DNA of 64,000 nt from Acidimicrobiaceae bacterium (GTDB lineage: Bacteria; Actinomycetota; Acidimicrobiia; Acidimicrobiales; Ilumatobacteraceae). The notes beneath the pieces were generated by a model that was not told the DNA's origin, did no database searches, and saw only the letters and a list, made by a program, of their open reading frames with translations. Positions 33,773 to 43,388 of this stretch are shown here, one piece after another. A program made the position numbers and the translations under genes. Each line of letters begins with the position of its first letter. Position 1 is the stretch's first letter. The stretch lies in assembly GCA_947450115.1 (NCBI GenBank), contig CANFUE010000004.1, forward strand, positions 1 to 64,000, in the 5' to 3' direction.

Positions 33773-35598
33773 AGAAACGGGCGCTGCATGAACTTCATGG
33801 GTGCAGCGATTGCAGAAATGGCCTTTCCCCCCAGTCTTGAGTTGGGCTGGAACAAACGCCCACTGGCGGAAGTTGCCAAGTCCATTGATGCAACTTTCCC
33901 ACTGCGCTGCCTTAAAAGTCCGTTGCGAACAAACTCTAAAGCGTGTCCACCTACTGCCCCGTACGGATAGACAGCTACAACTTCCAGGTGAGAGGCATCG
34001 ATTAACTGATCAATGTCTATTCGGTCGTATCGACGGTGGTGCCCCACAGCGATATCTGCTGCACCAAATCGTTTTTGATGTGCAGGGAAACTCACAATGA
34101 GAGAACCAAATTCATTGATATGTTCCACCCAAGAACGCAGCGCTTCAACATCATCTTCAATGTGTTCAAGAACTTCAAAAGCACACACAAGATCAAAAGT
34201 CTCATATGGCCGAATTTGTTCAAGACCTCCCGAACGAAATTCTGCATCAGGAAAGTGTGAAAGGCGCTCTGCGGCAACCACACCCGATGCGGGGTCGGGC
34301 TCTATTCCAACATATTGCCCCCATTGGGCAAGCCGGGTGGAAAAAGCTCCCTGTCCAATTCCTATTTCTAAAATGCTTTTTGGCTGTAGCAAGAGCAACG
34401 CCCTCTGTACCAGTGGGGCGCGCAGTTGCGCCATTGCAGTGAGCGGCGCTTCTCTTGACACCGGCACTTTGCCACTTGCTGCACGCAATGCCTCCATCAA
34501 CAATGGCGCTACTTTGGCGTCCTCGTAATTTTCAAGAAATAGTTTTCTGCCCGACATTTCTAACTCACGCAAACGTGCGTCATCTGTCAAGAGCGCAACT
34601 ATGGCTTGCGACAACGCTTGTGGGTCGCCTGCTGGAACTGTGGCAACCGCATTACCAATATGATTACGGATAGCCGGTGTATCGGCAGTAATAACAGCTT
34701 TACCCATTGCTATGCACTGGAAAACCTTATTAGGAATTACCCGCGATGATTTTGCGCCTGTTCCGAAAATACCAAGACACACCGATGCCTCAGCAATTTT
34801 TGCGGGGAGATCACTCTCTGAAATGGAATGAAGTAATTCAATAGGTGCATCGAGTTCACGAATAATCTTTTCAATGCGAGGTCTCTCTTGACCATCGCCT
34901 ATGAGACGAACGCGATATTCCTTTGGCAGCAAAAGCGATGCACGCACAATGAAATCAATTCCTTGTAATGGAATATAGGTTCCATAGAAAAGAACAACTT
35001 TTTCTGAAGATGGTGTGATGGGTACTGGCTTGTAGATATCGCTGTCTGCACCCACCCATACCGTTCTCCATTTGCTGGGCGCGGTCGATGTTTCTTTGGC
35101 AAATGCGTCAATGTCTTCTGGGGTGTCGGTGAGTACGAGAGTTGCCAGCTTTACCGACAACGCATCGACACTGCGCAATACCTTCGCTGTCAGTGATGTT
35201 GACGAAACTATATTTCTGTCGTCTACAACTGTCTCGTGCAAAGACACAAAGTAGTCAATCACCATTGGCACACGAACAACACGACATAGCGCACCCACCA
35301 CTACAGCATCGAATTGACATGGGTGTGGAACAAGAACTACCGATGGACGACGACGTGGATTGAGCGTATGACCTAGGAGCACTACAGCCATTTGCCCGTA
35401 TACAACTACAGCACGTAAAGCACGTTGAATTTTTCCTTGGCGGACATCTGCAACCTTGTTTGAAGACCACAAAGAGAAATTCTTCACTGTTACTTTGGCA
35501 TTGCGAGATTTCATCAAGCGCATGAGCTGGCGATTCCGTGGAAAGCTGGGGTCGAAAGTTCCGCACATCAACACCGACATTGATTTATTTTTTGACAT
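33712..35598 (-). CDS. Fusion of GT4 glycosyltransferase and SAM methyltransferase
   Basis: 628 aa with two enzymes in one chain. Residues 1-380 are a GT-B glycosyltransferase family 4: KVVLFYGTYIPLQGIDFIV, RLIGDGQER and the donor-binding SRVIPNKVFQCIAMGKAVIT. Residues 400-628 are a class I methyltransferase with ILEIGIGQGAFSTRLAQWG (SAM motif I) and DLVCAFEVLEHIED (motif II). No stop interrupts the junction. The likely activity is addition of a sugar followed by methylation. An alternative start is ATG 35580 (MSVLMCG). It starts 2 nt after the pyruvyltransferase gene stop. Confidence 0.88.
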   Translation of the reverse strand: MSKNKSMSVLMCGTFDPSFPRNRQLMRLMKSRNAKVTVKNFSLWSSNKVADVRQGKIQRALRAVVVYGQMAVVLLGHTLNPRRRPSVVLVPHPCQFDAVVVGALCRVVRVPMVIDYFVSLHETVVDDRNIVSSTSLTAKVLRSVDALSVKLATLVLTDTPEDIDAFAKETSTAPSKWRTVWVGADSDIYKPVPITPSSEKVVLFYGTYIPLQGIDFIVRASLLLPKEYRVRLIGDGQERPRIEKIIRELDAPIELLHSISESDLPAKIAEASVCLGIFGTGAKSSRVIPNKVFQCIAMGKAVITADTPAIRNHIGNAVATVPAGDPQALSQAIVALLTDDARLRELEMSGRKLFLENYEDAKVAPLLMEALRAASGKVPVSREAPLTAMAQLRAPLVQRALLLLQPKSILEIGIGQGAFSTRLAQWGQYVGIEPDPASGVVAAERLSHFPDAEFRSGGLEQIRPYETFDLVCAFEVLEHIEDDVEALRSWVEHINEFGSLIVSFPAHQKRFGAADIAVGHHRRYDRIDIDQLIDASHLEVVAVYPYGAVGGHALEFVRNGLLRQRSGKVASMDLATSASGRLFQPNSRLGGKAISAIAAPMKFMQRPFLHTSVGVGWVVVARRKRGTL

Positions 35599-35600
35599 CT

Positions 35601-36833
35601 TTATTTCACGCTCCTACGAACTATGTCAGCAACTGCGCCTGAGGTACGTGAAGCAACCTCTCGTAATACAACTTGTGCCACTTCTAAACGAGCAGATAGG
35701 TCGGCTCGCACTGCGAGCAACTCTCGTGCCTTTGCCTGAACTACTTCTACACTCACATCATCAATTGATAAAACAGCATCGGGAACTCCCGCCGCTTGCA
35801 ATACTCCAGTGGCCTTGTGTTCATAAGCAATACATAGCACCGGCACCGCCGCTGATACCGCAAATACCGCAGGGTGGTAGCGACCAGCAATAACCCAATC
35901 GGCTGCAGCAAACAAAGCACGTTGTTCGTTGCTCGACTTCGTGTCGCTCAATACTTCACACGAAATATCGGAGGGCAATTTGCGTGCGAGACCTTCCAAA
36001 TACGGAGTATCACGATGCACTGAACCATACAACTGAGGGACAAAGACCACATGCGTGGGTCGTCCATCGGCAAAAATCTTGATCGCTTCAATAACCGACG
36101 AGTCATATTCTTTTTGACGTAGTTGCGGTGAGGGGTCATTTGTATACGGCCAGTGAATTGCTGAAACAACGATGAGTTGATCTTCGCCTTTCCGACGTTC
36201 TATTGGGGCAACAGCAACCTGTAATGCAGAGTCAACTGATACTTCTATGTTGACTCCATGTCGACGCCCTGTAAAGAGTTGACGAATATGCCCAGCAGAA
36301 ATTTCTTCGCGAACAAAAAGACGCTCAAAGCAACGATACGTGTAACGACGAAACGGGTTTGCCCATTTTTTCTGAAAAGGCCCGGCAGAAGTGGCATACA
36401 ACATTGTGGGCACACGATGTAGCTTCGCAATCCATACATACAGCCAGTGCACAGCCTCGTGGCCAATATAGAGGTCACCAAAATATGGTCCACCTGGTGC
36501 AGACACCACAACGTCGGCACTTTCATATGCATGAATTGTTTTAAGACCGCGAGAACCTAAAACGAAATGTGGTCGCAGACCAAAAATGCGTAAACCGAGA
36601 TAGACGAGAAAGCGAATGGCTTCACCAATGGGGAGTTTGAGCGTGATCCACTCAGCATCGGGGCGCAACTTTGGCCCCGCTGCAGCATTATTGAACTGAT
36701 GAATGACCGTGAACTGTGTGGGTCCAAGCTCGGCCTCGATGCCAGAACACATTGCTAATAGAGCTGCTTCATCTCCGCGATTATCGCCGTGCTGGTTCAC
36801 TACGAGCACATGAGGTTTGTCTCGCTTGGTCAC
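35601..36833 (-). CDS. Polysaccharide pyruvyl transferase family protein (CsaB-like)
   Basis: 410 aa. The beginning VLVVNQHGDNRGDEAALLAM and the later SAPGGPYFGDLYIG, FVREEISAGHIRQL and VIAGRYHPAVFAVSAAVPVL are the conserved stretches of the PS_pyruv_trans family. The enzyme adds pyruvate ketals to surface sugars. First gene of a two-gene minus-strand unit with the GT4-methyltransferase, divergent from the desaturase gene with little space between them. Confidence 0.87.
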   Translation of the reverse strand: MTKRDKPHVLVVNQHGDNRGDEAALLAMCSGIEAELGPTQFTVIHQFNNAAAGPKLRPDAEWITLKLPIGEAIRFLVYLGLRIFGLRPHFVLGSRGLKTIHAYESADVVVSAPGGPYFGDLYIGHEAVHWLYVWIAKLHRVPTMLYATSAGPFQKKWANPFRRYTYRCFERLFVREEISAGHIRQLFTGRRHGVNIEVSVDSALQVAVAPIERRKGEDQLIVVSAIHWPYTNDPSPQLRQKEYDSSVIEAIKIFADGRPTHVVFVPQLYGSVHRDTPYLEGLARKLPSDISCEVLSDTKSSNEQRALFAAADWVIAGRYHPAVFAVSAAVPVLCIAYEHKATGVLQAAGVPDAVLSIDDVSVEVVQAKARELLAVRADLSARLEVAQVVLREVASRTSGAVADIVRRSVK

Positions 36834-36887
36834 ATGGAAAGCCTACTGCCCACCAAAGTTCTTCAAATGAGATGCAATACTGAGACT

Positions 36888-37877
36888 GTGAGCAAAGAAA
36901 CTGCTTCCTTTTACCGCACAGGCGGACTCGCGCCATCGGCCACTGTTTTACCCCAAACTGCTCCAACGGAGTTCATTCAACATGACGGTAAACCCACCCC
37001 ATCGTTTCGTCAGTCGCTCAGAAAAATTCCCAACTATCGCAATGCACTGAGCGTTTTTTCTGTCTATATCCAAACCTTCGCCATATTGGCCCTAGCGGTT
37101 AATTTTCATCATTCAGTTACGTGGGTTATTGCTTTCTTACTCATGGGCCGCGCTCACGCGCAATTTGCATCGCTCATGCATGAATCAGCGCATCGCTTGC
37201 TCTTTTCGAAAACTGCAATCAATGACTTCGTGGGAACATGGTTCTTAGGCTTTGTTGGCTTCACCAGCACTGCGGCATATCGCAGAGTACACATGGCACA
37301 TCACCGAATAGAGTTCGGCCCAGATGAACCCGACCTCCCTTTGTATGCTAACTACCCCGTTTCCGCTGCCAGTTTTCGACGCAAACTCACGCGCGATGCA
37401 CTTGGGCGCACCGGCGTCAAACTATTGCGTCAACAATTACGCGGGCTGCGCTCGCCCGAAGCGCGCGTTCGACGCACACAAGTGAAAATTCTTGTTGTGC
37501 AATTAGTTCTCTTTGCGATGTGCATTGCATTGGGCGTTCCCCTGCTCTACCCGCTCATGTGGTTGCTCCCATATCTCACGGTGTGGCGTGTCATCAACCG
37601 GTTGCGTTCCATTGCTGAACACGGTGGGATGACAGCCGATGCCGACCGGCGCCGCACCACGCACAGCGTGCGCCAACATGTGCTCGCCCGGTTTTTTCTG
37701 GTCCCGTTCAATATTGGCTTTCACCTTGCCCACCATGTTGATGCCGGGGTTCCTTTTCGGCACCTTCCGCGATTCCACGAGGAACTGCGCCGCGCCCATT
37801 ACGTCACCGAGACGAGCGAATTCCCCCATTACCGCGCCATGTGGCGGGCGGCTCATGAATTACCACTATCTACGTAG
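36888..37877 (+). CDS. Fatty acid desaturase family protein
   Basis: 329 aa from GTG 36888. Three His boxes are visible: HESAHRLLF, HMAHHRIEFG and HLAHHVDAG, the di-iron ligands of membrane desaturases, with hydrophobic segments between them. The ORF track starts at 36789, which would overlap the divergent pyruvyltransferase gene; GTG 36888 has AATACT 6 nt upstream (leaderless pattern) and ATG 36867 is another choice. It introduces a double bond or hydroxyl into a lipid chain. Its presence at the edge of the glycan region suggests lipid modification (inference). Confidence 0.82.
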   Translation: MSKETASFYRTGGLAPSATVLPQTAPTEFIQHDGKPTPSFRQSLRKIPNYRNALSVFSVYIQTFAILALAVNFHHSVTWVIAFLLMGRAHAQFASLMHESAHRLLFSKTAINDFVGTWFLGFVGFTSTAAYRRVHMAHHRIEFGPDEPDLPLYANYPVSAASFRRKLTRDALGRTGVKLLRQQLRGLRSPEARVRRTQVKILVVQLVLFAMCIALGVPLLYPLMWLLPYLTVWRVINRLRSIAEHGGMTADADRRRTTHSVRQHVLARFFLVPFNIGFHLAHHVDAGVPFRHLPRFHEELRRAHYVTETSEFPHYRAMWRAAHELPLST

Positions 37878-37899
37878 TAATAAACCGAACCCGCCCTTC

Positions 37900-37905
37900 T
37901 AGACT
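37900..37905 (+). promoter_or_regulatory. Putative -10 box of sufC-sufS-sufU operon
   Basis: TAGACT, placed 6 nt before the GTG at 37912, with no Shine-Dalgarno between them. This fits a leaderless transcript. Confidence 0.5.
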
Positions 37906-37911
37906 GATGCC

Positions 37912-38694
37912 GTGAGTGAGCTTTTTCGAATCAATTCCCTGTGCGTACAACCCCTTGTCGGGCTCGACGGCGACGAAAGCCAAAATAACGCCCCCTCCAT
38001 TTTGCGCAATTTTTCACTCACCATCAACGAAGGTGAAGTGCACGCAATTATGGGTCCGAATGGTTGTGGCAAGTCCACCTTGGCCAGCACTTTGTTGGCC
38101 TCCCCTGAATATGAAGTCACGAGTGGAAACATCTTTTACCGCGGTGAGGACATCACCGATTGGGCAACCGATGTACGCGCTAAAGCAGGCATCTTTCTCG
38201 CCTTCCAATACCCACAAGAAATAGCTGGCGTATCGGTCATTCAATTTCTTCGCCAGGCACTTTCTGCTCGCAAGGGAATAGACCTCTCTGTGCTTGAACT
38301 ACGCCTATCCATCATGGATTGGATGAAGCGTTTGGGTATGGATTCATCTTTCGTCGATCGCTACCTCAATGAAGGTTTTTCGGGCGGCGAGAAAAAGCGT
38401 AATGAAATTATGCAAATGGCCATTCTTGAACCCGAAATTGCCATTCTCGACGAAACCGACTCTGGTCTCGACATCGACGCTTTGCGCATTGTTGCAAAAG
38501 GCATTCGTGAAGTGCGTGCCGACCGCGACAAACTCGGCATCTTGCTCATTACTCACTACCAACGACTTCTCGACGAACTACAACCCGACTTTGTCCACAT
38601 CATGATTGATGGGCGCATTGTTGCTTCGGGCGGCATGGAACTCGCAGAAGAACTAGAGCGGTCTGGCTATGAGGCCTACCGCTTAGAGAAGTAG
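37912..38694 (+). CDS. sufC: SufC-type Fe-S assembly ATPase, copy 1
   Basis: 260 aa ABC ATPase: Walker A GPNGCGKST, signature FSGGEKKRNE and Walker B AILDETDSGLDIDAL, the last being highly specific to SufC. Compared with the other copy (47637-48365), it has an N-terminal insertion (about residues 12-27, LVGLDGDESQNNAPS) and Cys in Walker A. It energises Fe-S cluster assembly on SufB-SufD. It heads an operon with sufS and sufU, while sufB and sufD are in the other cluster. The gene starts with GTG. Confidence 0.92.
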   Translation: MSELFRINSLCVQPLVGLDGDESQNNAPSILRNFSLTINEGEVHAIMGPNGCGKSTLASTLLASPEYEVTSGNIFYRGEDITDWATDVRAKAGIFLAFQYPQEIAGVSVIQFLRQALSARKGIDLSVLELRLSIMDWMKRLGMDSSFVDRYLNEGFSGGEKKRNEIMQMAILEPEIAILDETDSGLDIDALRIVAKGIREVRADRDKLGILLITHYQRLLDELQPDFVHIMIDGRIVASGGMELAEELERSGYEAYRLEK

Positions 38695-38703
38695 ACATTC
38701 CCT

Positions 38704-39936
38704 ATGAGTTTTGACGTCGCACTCATCAAGAAGGACTTCCCTCTCTTGCAGCGCGTCATTAATAACAAGCCATTGGTGTACCTCGACTCTGCCAATACTT
38801 CGCAAAAACCTCGCCAAGTCATCGACGCGATGTCGCACTTCATGGAAACAAGCTATGCGCCTATTAACCGCAGTGCTTACCAACTCGCAGCCGAGTCAAC
38901 CGATGCATTCGAACATGCTCGCGGCCTATGCCGCACCTTCATCAATGCACCGCGTACTAATGAAATTATTTTCACGAAAAATGCAACAGAAGCATTAAAT
39001 CTCGTAGCCCATTCATGGGGCGGCGCGAATCTCCATCGGGGCGATGTTGTAGTGCTCACGCAAATGGAACACCATGCAAACATTGTTCCATGGCACATGC
39101 TTGCCGCATCACACGGCATTGAACTGCGCTGGGTGCCACTCACCGACGATGGACAACTCGACCTCACCAATCTCGACTCATTACTCAAAGGCGCCAAGGC
39201 ATTTTCTTTTACTGCAATGAGCAACGTGCTTGGCACCATTACTCCTGTGCAACAACTGTGTGCTGCTGCTCATGCTGCTGGCGCAATTGCCATTGTCGAT
39301 GGTTGCCAATACGTTCCGCACAACGTCACCGACGTTGTTGCATGGGGTGCAGATTTCCTCACCTTTTCCTCACACAAAATGTGTGGCCCATCAGGCATCG
39401 GCGTGCTCTGGGGCCGCGAAGAGTTACTGAATGCCATGCCACCCTTTTTAGGCGGCGGCAACATGATCGCCGATGTACGCCTCGATGGTTTCACCTGCGC
39501 AGAACTGCCCGCAAAGTTCGAAGCGGGCACGCCCCCCATTACTGAGGTCATTGGCCTTGGTGCCGCCATTTCCTATCTCACAGCCATTGGCATGAGCAAT
39601 ATCCGCCAGCATGAAAAAGAAACTGTGACGTATGCCCTCTCGGCGCTCAACGACCGTTATGGAAACGACATCACAATCCACGGCCCGAGCGACCCCGAAG
39701 TGCGCGGAGCCACGCTGAGCTTCAAGTTCAAAGACGTACACCCGCACGACCTCAGCCAGGTACTCGACCAGTCCAATATCTGTGTCCGCGCGGGTCACCA
39801 CTGCGCCAAGCCCCTCATGCGCCTCCTTGGCGCCAACGCCACGGCGCGGGCTAGCTTCTACCTCTACAATTCACTAGACGACGTCGACGCATTAGTTAAT
39901 GCGTTAGAAGGCGCCGGCGACTTGTTCAGTTTGTAA
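38704..39936 (+). CDS. sufS: Cysteine desulfurase SufS
   Basis: 410 aa class V PLP enzyme. PLP Lys is in LTFSSHKMCGPSGIGVLWG and the persulfide-carrying Cys is in RAGHHCAKPLMRLLG. VYLDSANTSQKPRQVI at the N-terminus is standard for SufS. It releases sulfur from cysteine and transfers it to SufU. Starts 9 bp after sufC. Confidence 0.95.
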   Translation: MSFDVALIKKDFPLLQRVINNKPLVYLDSANTSQKPRQVIDAMSHFMETSYAPINRSAYQLAAESTDAFEHARGLCRTFINAPRTNEIIFTKNATEALNLVAHSWGGANLHRGDVVVLTQMEHHANIVPWHMLAASHGIELRWVPLTDDGQLDLTNLDSLLKGAKAFSFTAMSNVLGTITPVQQLCAAAHAAGAIAIVDGCQYVPHNVTDVVAWGADFLTFSSHKMCGPSGIGVLWGREELLNAMPPFLGGGNMIADVRLDGFTCAELPAKFEAGTPPITEVIGLGAAISYLTAIGMSNIRQHEKETVTYALSALNDRYGNDITIHGPSDPEVRGATLSFKFKDVHPHDLSQVLDQSNICVRAGHHCAKPLMRLLGANATARASFYLYNSLDDVDALVNALEGAGDLFSL

Positions 39937-39970
39937 TTTTTATTCACCACTCGAATTACTTGGAGATCCG

Positions 39971-40414
39971 ATGCCAGGCTTAGAAGACCTCTACCGCGAG
40001 ATCATTCTCGACCACTACCGGACCCCACGCAACCGCGGTGAACTCGCTCCACCTGCATCCAAAGCAGAAGGCCACAACCCATTGTGCGGCGACGAGATCC
40101 AGGTGTACATCGATGTTGCCGACGGAGTGGTGCGCGATATCAAAATTGGCGGGCAAGGTTGCTCTATTAGCCAAAGTTCAGCGTCAATGATGAGTGCTGC
40201 GGTCAAAGGCAAGTCCATCGACGACATTCGCAATCTTGTACGCCGCTTTAAACACATGATGTCCATTGAAGAGGAAGGGAACGATTCACCCATCGACGAA
40301 TCACAATCCCTTGGCGACCTTGAAGCGTTGCAGGGCGTAGTGAAGTTTCCTGTGCGCATTAAATGTGCGGTGCTCTCGTGGAACACCTTGCTCGACGCGC
40401 TCAACAACGCCTAA
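39971..40414 (+). CDS. sufU: SufU-type sulfur-transfer protein
   Basis: 147 aa IscU/SufU fold. Zinc and sulfur-accepting ligands are NPLCGDE, GQGCSISQSSASMM and IKCAVLSWNTL (three Cys plus Asp). An 18-21 residue insertion in the middle (GNDSPIDESQSLGDLE...) is the mark of SufU rather than IscU. It accepts persulfide from SufS. Last suf gene of the plus-strand set. Confidence 0.94.
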   Translation: MPGLEDLYREIILDHYRTPRNRGELAPPASKAEGHNPLCGDEIQVYIDVADGVVRDIKIGGQGCSISQSSASMMSAAVKGKSIDDIRNLVRRFKHMMSIEEEGNDSPIDESQSLGDLEALQGVVKFPVRIKCAVLSWNTLLDALNNA

Positions 40415-40445
40415 CTCACTCAATTCTGCAATCGGGGGATTTGCT

Positions 40446-41546
40446 ATGACTTATATTCCATCTCAAGTTGCCGACATCACCGTCGAATGGCTCAATGATG
40501 TTTTGCCAAAGAACGTGGGCAGAGTCCAGAGTTTCACTATTACCCGATTTGGAACCGGTGTAGGCATTCTCGGAGAACTTGCTCGCTTGCACATCACCTA
40601 TACCGATGGCCCACAAGCTGGCCCAGCAACCATTGTTGCAAAATGTCAATCACCTGCAGTAGAAAATCAATTTCTTGCTCAAGCAATGGGCTTCTACTTA
40701 AGAGAAGTGAACTTCTACCGCGAGATATCGGCGCACCTCGATGTACGCGTGCCTCAGTCGTACTACGCCGATGCCGGCACAGAAGGTTTGCCTTTCATTA
40801 TTTTGATTGAAGACATCACCGATGCATATTGCCCCGATCAAGTGAAGGGCCTCACACTCAATGAAACAGAACGCATTCTCGACACCGTTGCCGTGCTGCA
40901 TGCAGAGTTTTGGGAAACTCCACAGCTCTACGAGCTCACGTGGTTACCACCCATGAACAACCCGCTGTACAAGGCGGGCAAAATGATGGCCGAAGCGCAG
41001 TGGCCTACCTTTGTTGAACACTTTGGCGAACGACTTGGCGGCGACATGCTCGACACATTGAAGCTGGCCTGTGAGAAATATCCAGACATGCTCGATTGGT
41101 GGGTGCAACAAGGTCATCAAACCTTTACCCACACTGACTGTCGTGCGGAGAACTACCTCTTTGGCGGAAGTGCCGGGGCAGACACCATCACCATGATCGA
41201 CTTTCAACTCAGCACACGCCACGTTGGTGCATGGGACGTATGCAACTTGCTTGCTGCTTCCATTACGCCTGAACTACGCCGCGAACACGAAGGTGCACTT
41301 CTTCAGCGTTACTTCAACCGCGTCAGCGAACTGGCCGGCGATAAGCCTGGTTTTGCCGGATACTCACTCGATCGTCTCTGGTACGACTATCGCGCATCAC
41401 TTTTGCAACAAGGAGTTGCCCAGGTCATCACCTCAAACCTGCAAGGTGGCAACGAACGTGGCAATGAATTACTCGAACAGTTGCATATGCGCCCATTACT
41501 TGCCGCAATCGACCACAACGTCGGCGATATTTTGAAAGATTTCTAA
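40446..41546 (+). CDS. Aminoglycoside-phosphotransferase-like / EcKinase-like protein
   Basis: 366 aa. Kinase-like catalytic residues are in TFTHTDCRAENYLF (HxDxxxxN) and MIDFQLS (metal Asp). AKCQSP and the EVNFYREI segment correspond to the ATP-binding Lys and Glu. The family phosphorylates small molecules, including steroids in insects; the bacterial substrate is unknown. The ORF track begins at 40365, but ATG 40446 with a GGGGGAT box is the real start. It is followed at 13 bp by a DUF2889 protein, so the two may act together. Confidence 0.83.
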   Translation: MTYIPSQVADITVEWLNDVLPKNVGRVQSFTITRFGTGVGILGELARLHITYTDGPQAGPATIVAKCQSPAVENQFLAQAMGFYLREVNFYREISAHLDVRVPQSYYADAGTEGLPFIILIEDITDAYCPDQVKGLTLNETERILDTVAVLHAEFWETPQLYELTWLPPMNNPLYKAGKMMAEAQWPTFVEHFGERLGGDMLDTLKLACEKYPDMLDWWVQQGHQTFTHTDCRAENYLFGGSAGADTITMIDFQLSTRHVGAWDVCNLLAASITPELRREHEGALLQRYFNRVSELAGDKPGFAGYSLDRLWYDYRASLLQQGVAQVITSNLQGGNERGNELLEQLHMRPLLAAIDHNVGDILKDF

Positions 41547-41559
41547 ATAAAGAAAGACC

Positions 41560-42228
41560 ATGACAGAACTTCTCCCTCCTCCAATTGACAGCACTTTAGA
41601 AGAAATCCACGAACGCACGTATTTAGTGAAGGCGTATTACAAATCGAAAGATTCCATGATTGTTCGTGGCGCGGTACGTGACTATAAACCCGCTGGTTTA
41701 TATGTACCCGACGACCCCGAACCACTCCCCGTACATCACATGATTGTTGCTCTTGAAATTTCATACCCAAACATGGTCATTACCGATGCAACGGTCGAGC
41801 TTGAAGTAACTCCCCATCTTGGCTGCCAGCGCATTACCGACCACTACAAAAATCTCATCGGTCTTAGCATTGCGCGTGGTTTTACTCATAAGGTGCGTGA
41901 ACTTTTTGGTGGCCCGCGCGGCTGCACACACACCACCGCACTCCTGCAAGCAATGGCACCTGTTGCCATTCAAAGCGTGTGGTCAATGAACGCCGTTGGC
42001 GTGCGCGACGGTGTCGACTTACCAGCAGTTCCGCGTGGCACTCGTGAAGAACGCCTTGCCGCAATGCGATTCAACCTCAACACCTGCCATATTTGGGATG
42101 AAAATGGCGAGATGGCCAACATCGTTGCCGACGGCGGCGACATTGGGCTTCCACTGTGGATTGAAGATCGCTACGCCAAACTGGGGCGCAACCCTATTGA
42201 GTGGCGTAAGCGCATGGGTAACGACTAA
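41560..42228 (+). CDS. DUF2889 family protein
   Basis: 222 aa. The DUF2889 pattern is present: PVHHMIVALEISYPNMVITDA, HLGCQRITDHYKNLIGLSIARGF and GGPRGCTHTTALLQAM. Function of the domain is unknown; it often occurs near acyl-CoA or steroid degradation genes in Proteobacteria and Actinobacteria, as far as I recall. The preceding gene is a small-molecule kinase-like protein and the following convergent gene is an alcohol dehydrogenase. Confidence 0.85.
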   Translation: MTELLPPPIDSTLEEIHERTYLVKAYYKSKDSMIVRGAVRDYKPAGLYVPDDPEPLPVHHMIVALEISYPNMVITDATVELEVTPHLGCQRITDHYKNLIGLSIARGFTHKVRELFGGPRGCTHTTALLQAMAPVAIQSVWSMNAVGVRDGVDLPAVPRGTREERLAAMRFNLNTCHIWDENGEMANIVADGGDIGLPLWIEDRYAKLGRNPIEWRKRMGND

Positions 42229-42236
42229 GTCTTTAT

Positions 42237-43334
42237 TTAGAAAACAAAAACTGGCTTAATTGTGACACCTGTTTCACTATCGTGTTGGGCTTCGTTAATT
42301 TGATCGAGCCGATACGTCTTAATGAGTTTCTCAATAGGAAACTGCCCGCGACGATGCCACTCAATCATCTTGGGAATGAATTCACCGGGGAATGCATCGC
42401 CTTCAATGACTCCCATCACTGTTTTCCCAAAGAGAAAACCGCTTCCTTCAAGTGTGAACTCGGCAAGACCCGCACCCACTAGACAACACACACCTGTGGG
42501 CCGCAACGCATCAACGGCACCACGCACCACCGACTGCACACCAGTGGTATCGAATGCATACTGCGCACCACCAGCAGTGATTTGCTGTACCGACTCCACA
42601 ATGTTGGTTGTGGATTTCGCGTTCAAGGTATGTGTTGCGCCGAGTTCATGGGCAAGAGCCAACCGAGAGTCGTGCAAGTCGACTGCAATGATGGTGCTGC
42701 AGCCAGCAATTTTTGCTGCCATCACTGCTGCTAATCCCACAGCGCCTGCACCATAAATTGCTATGGAAGTTCCAGCACGTACCTTGAGCGAATTAATAAC
42801 CGCGCCTGCTCCTGTTTGGAATCCACAACCAAGTGGTCCGAGAAGTTCTAGTTTTACGTCGTCTGCAGTGACCTTCACTACGTTACGTTCACTTGCCATT
42901 GCATAATTTGCAAAACTTGATTGCCCAAACCAGCAACATGCCATGTTGGTGCCATCAGTTGAAGTGAGCGGAGTAGAACCGTCCATACGCGTACCCATGA
43001 AGTTCAACGGATAAAAAAGATCGCAATATTGTGGGAAGCCAGTTGAGCAGTTGGTGCATTTCCCACAGCTCGCATACGACATCACCACTTTGTCGCCAGG
43101 CGCAACCGAGGTCACCCCTGCACCTACCGCTTCCACGATGCCTGAACCTTCATGACCCAAAACAACAGGCAGAGGGAAAGGTGCCCCTGGAGTACGCGCC
43201 AGCAAGTCGGTATGGCACATTCCTGCGCCCACAACTCGCACAAGAACCTCACCAGGGCGAGGGTCAGATATTTCTAGCTCACGCACCTCAAATGCTCCGT
43301 CATGGCTGGGTAATACTGCGGCAGAAATTTTCAT
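42237..43334 (-). CDS. Zinc-dependent alcohol dehydrogenase (MDR family)
   Basis: 365 aa from ATG 43334 (MKISAAVLPSHDGAF); the ORF-track start at 43442 would extend into the promoter of the next gene. Catalytic zinc ligands are in GMCHTDLLAR and GHEGSGIVEAVG, and the structural zinc cysteines in SCGKCTNCSTGFPQYC. The NAD-binding motif is YGAGAVGLAAVMAAKIAG with Asp after strand 2 (IAVDLHD). It resembles aryl-alcohol / NDMA-type class III-like dehydrogenases. Confidence 0.9.
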   Translation of the reverse strand: MKISAAVLPSHDGAFEVRELEISDPRPGEVLVRVVGAGMCHTDLLARTPGAPFPLPVVLGHEGSGIVEAVGAGVTSVAPGDKVVMSYASCGKCTNCSTGFPQYCDLFYPLNFMGTRMDGSTPLTSTDGTNMACCWFGQSSFANYAMASERNVVKVTADDVKLELLGPLGCGFQTGAGAVINSLKVRAGTSIAIYGAGAVGLAAVMAAKIAGCSTIIAVDLHDSRLALAHELGATHTLNAKSTTNIVESVQQITAGGAQYAFDTTGVQSVVRGAVDALRPTGVCCLVGAGLAEFTLEGSGFLFGKTVMGVIEGDAFPGEFIPKMIEWHRRGQFPIEKLIKTYRLDQINEAQHDSETGVTIKPVFVF

Positions 43335-43353
43335 AAATTCATCATGCCATGTC

Positions 43354-43382
43354 TTGGCAATTCGTGCGAGAGCGTCTAGAGT
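43354..43382 (+). promoter_or_regulatory. Sigma-70-type promoter of the htpX operon
   Basis: TTGGCA, a 17-nt spacer and TAGAGT (43377-43382). Counting 7 nt from the end of the -10 box puts the transcription start at about 43389, exactly the first base of the riboswitch P1 stem. Confidence 0.7.
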
Positions 43383-43388
43383 AAAAAA

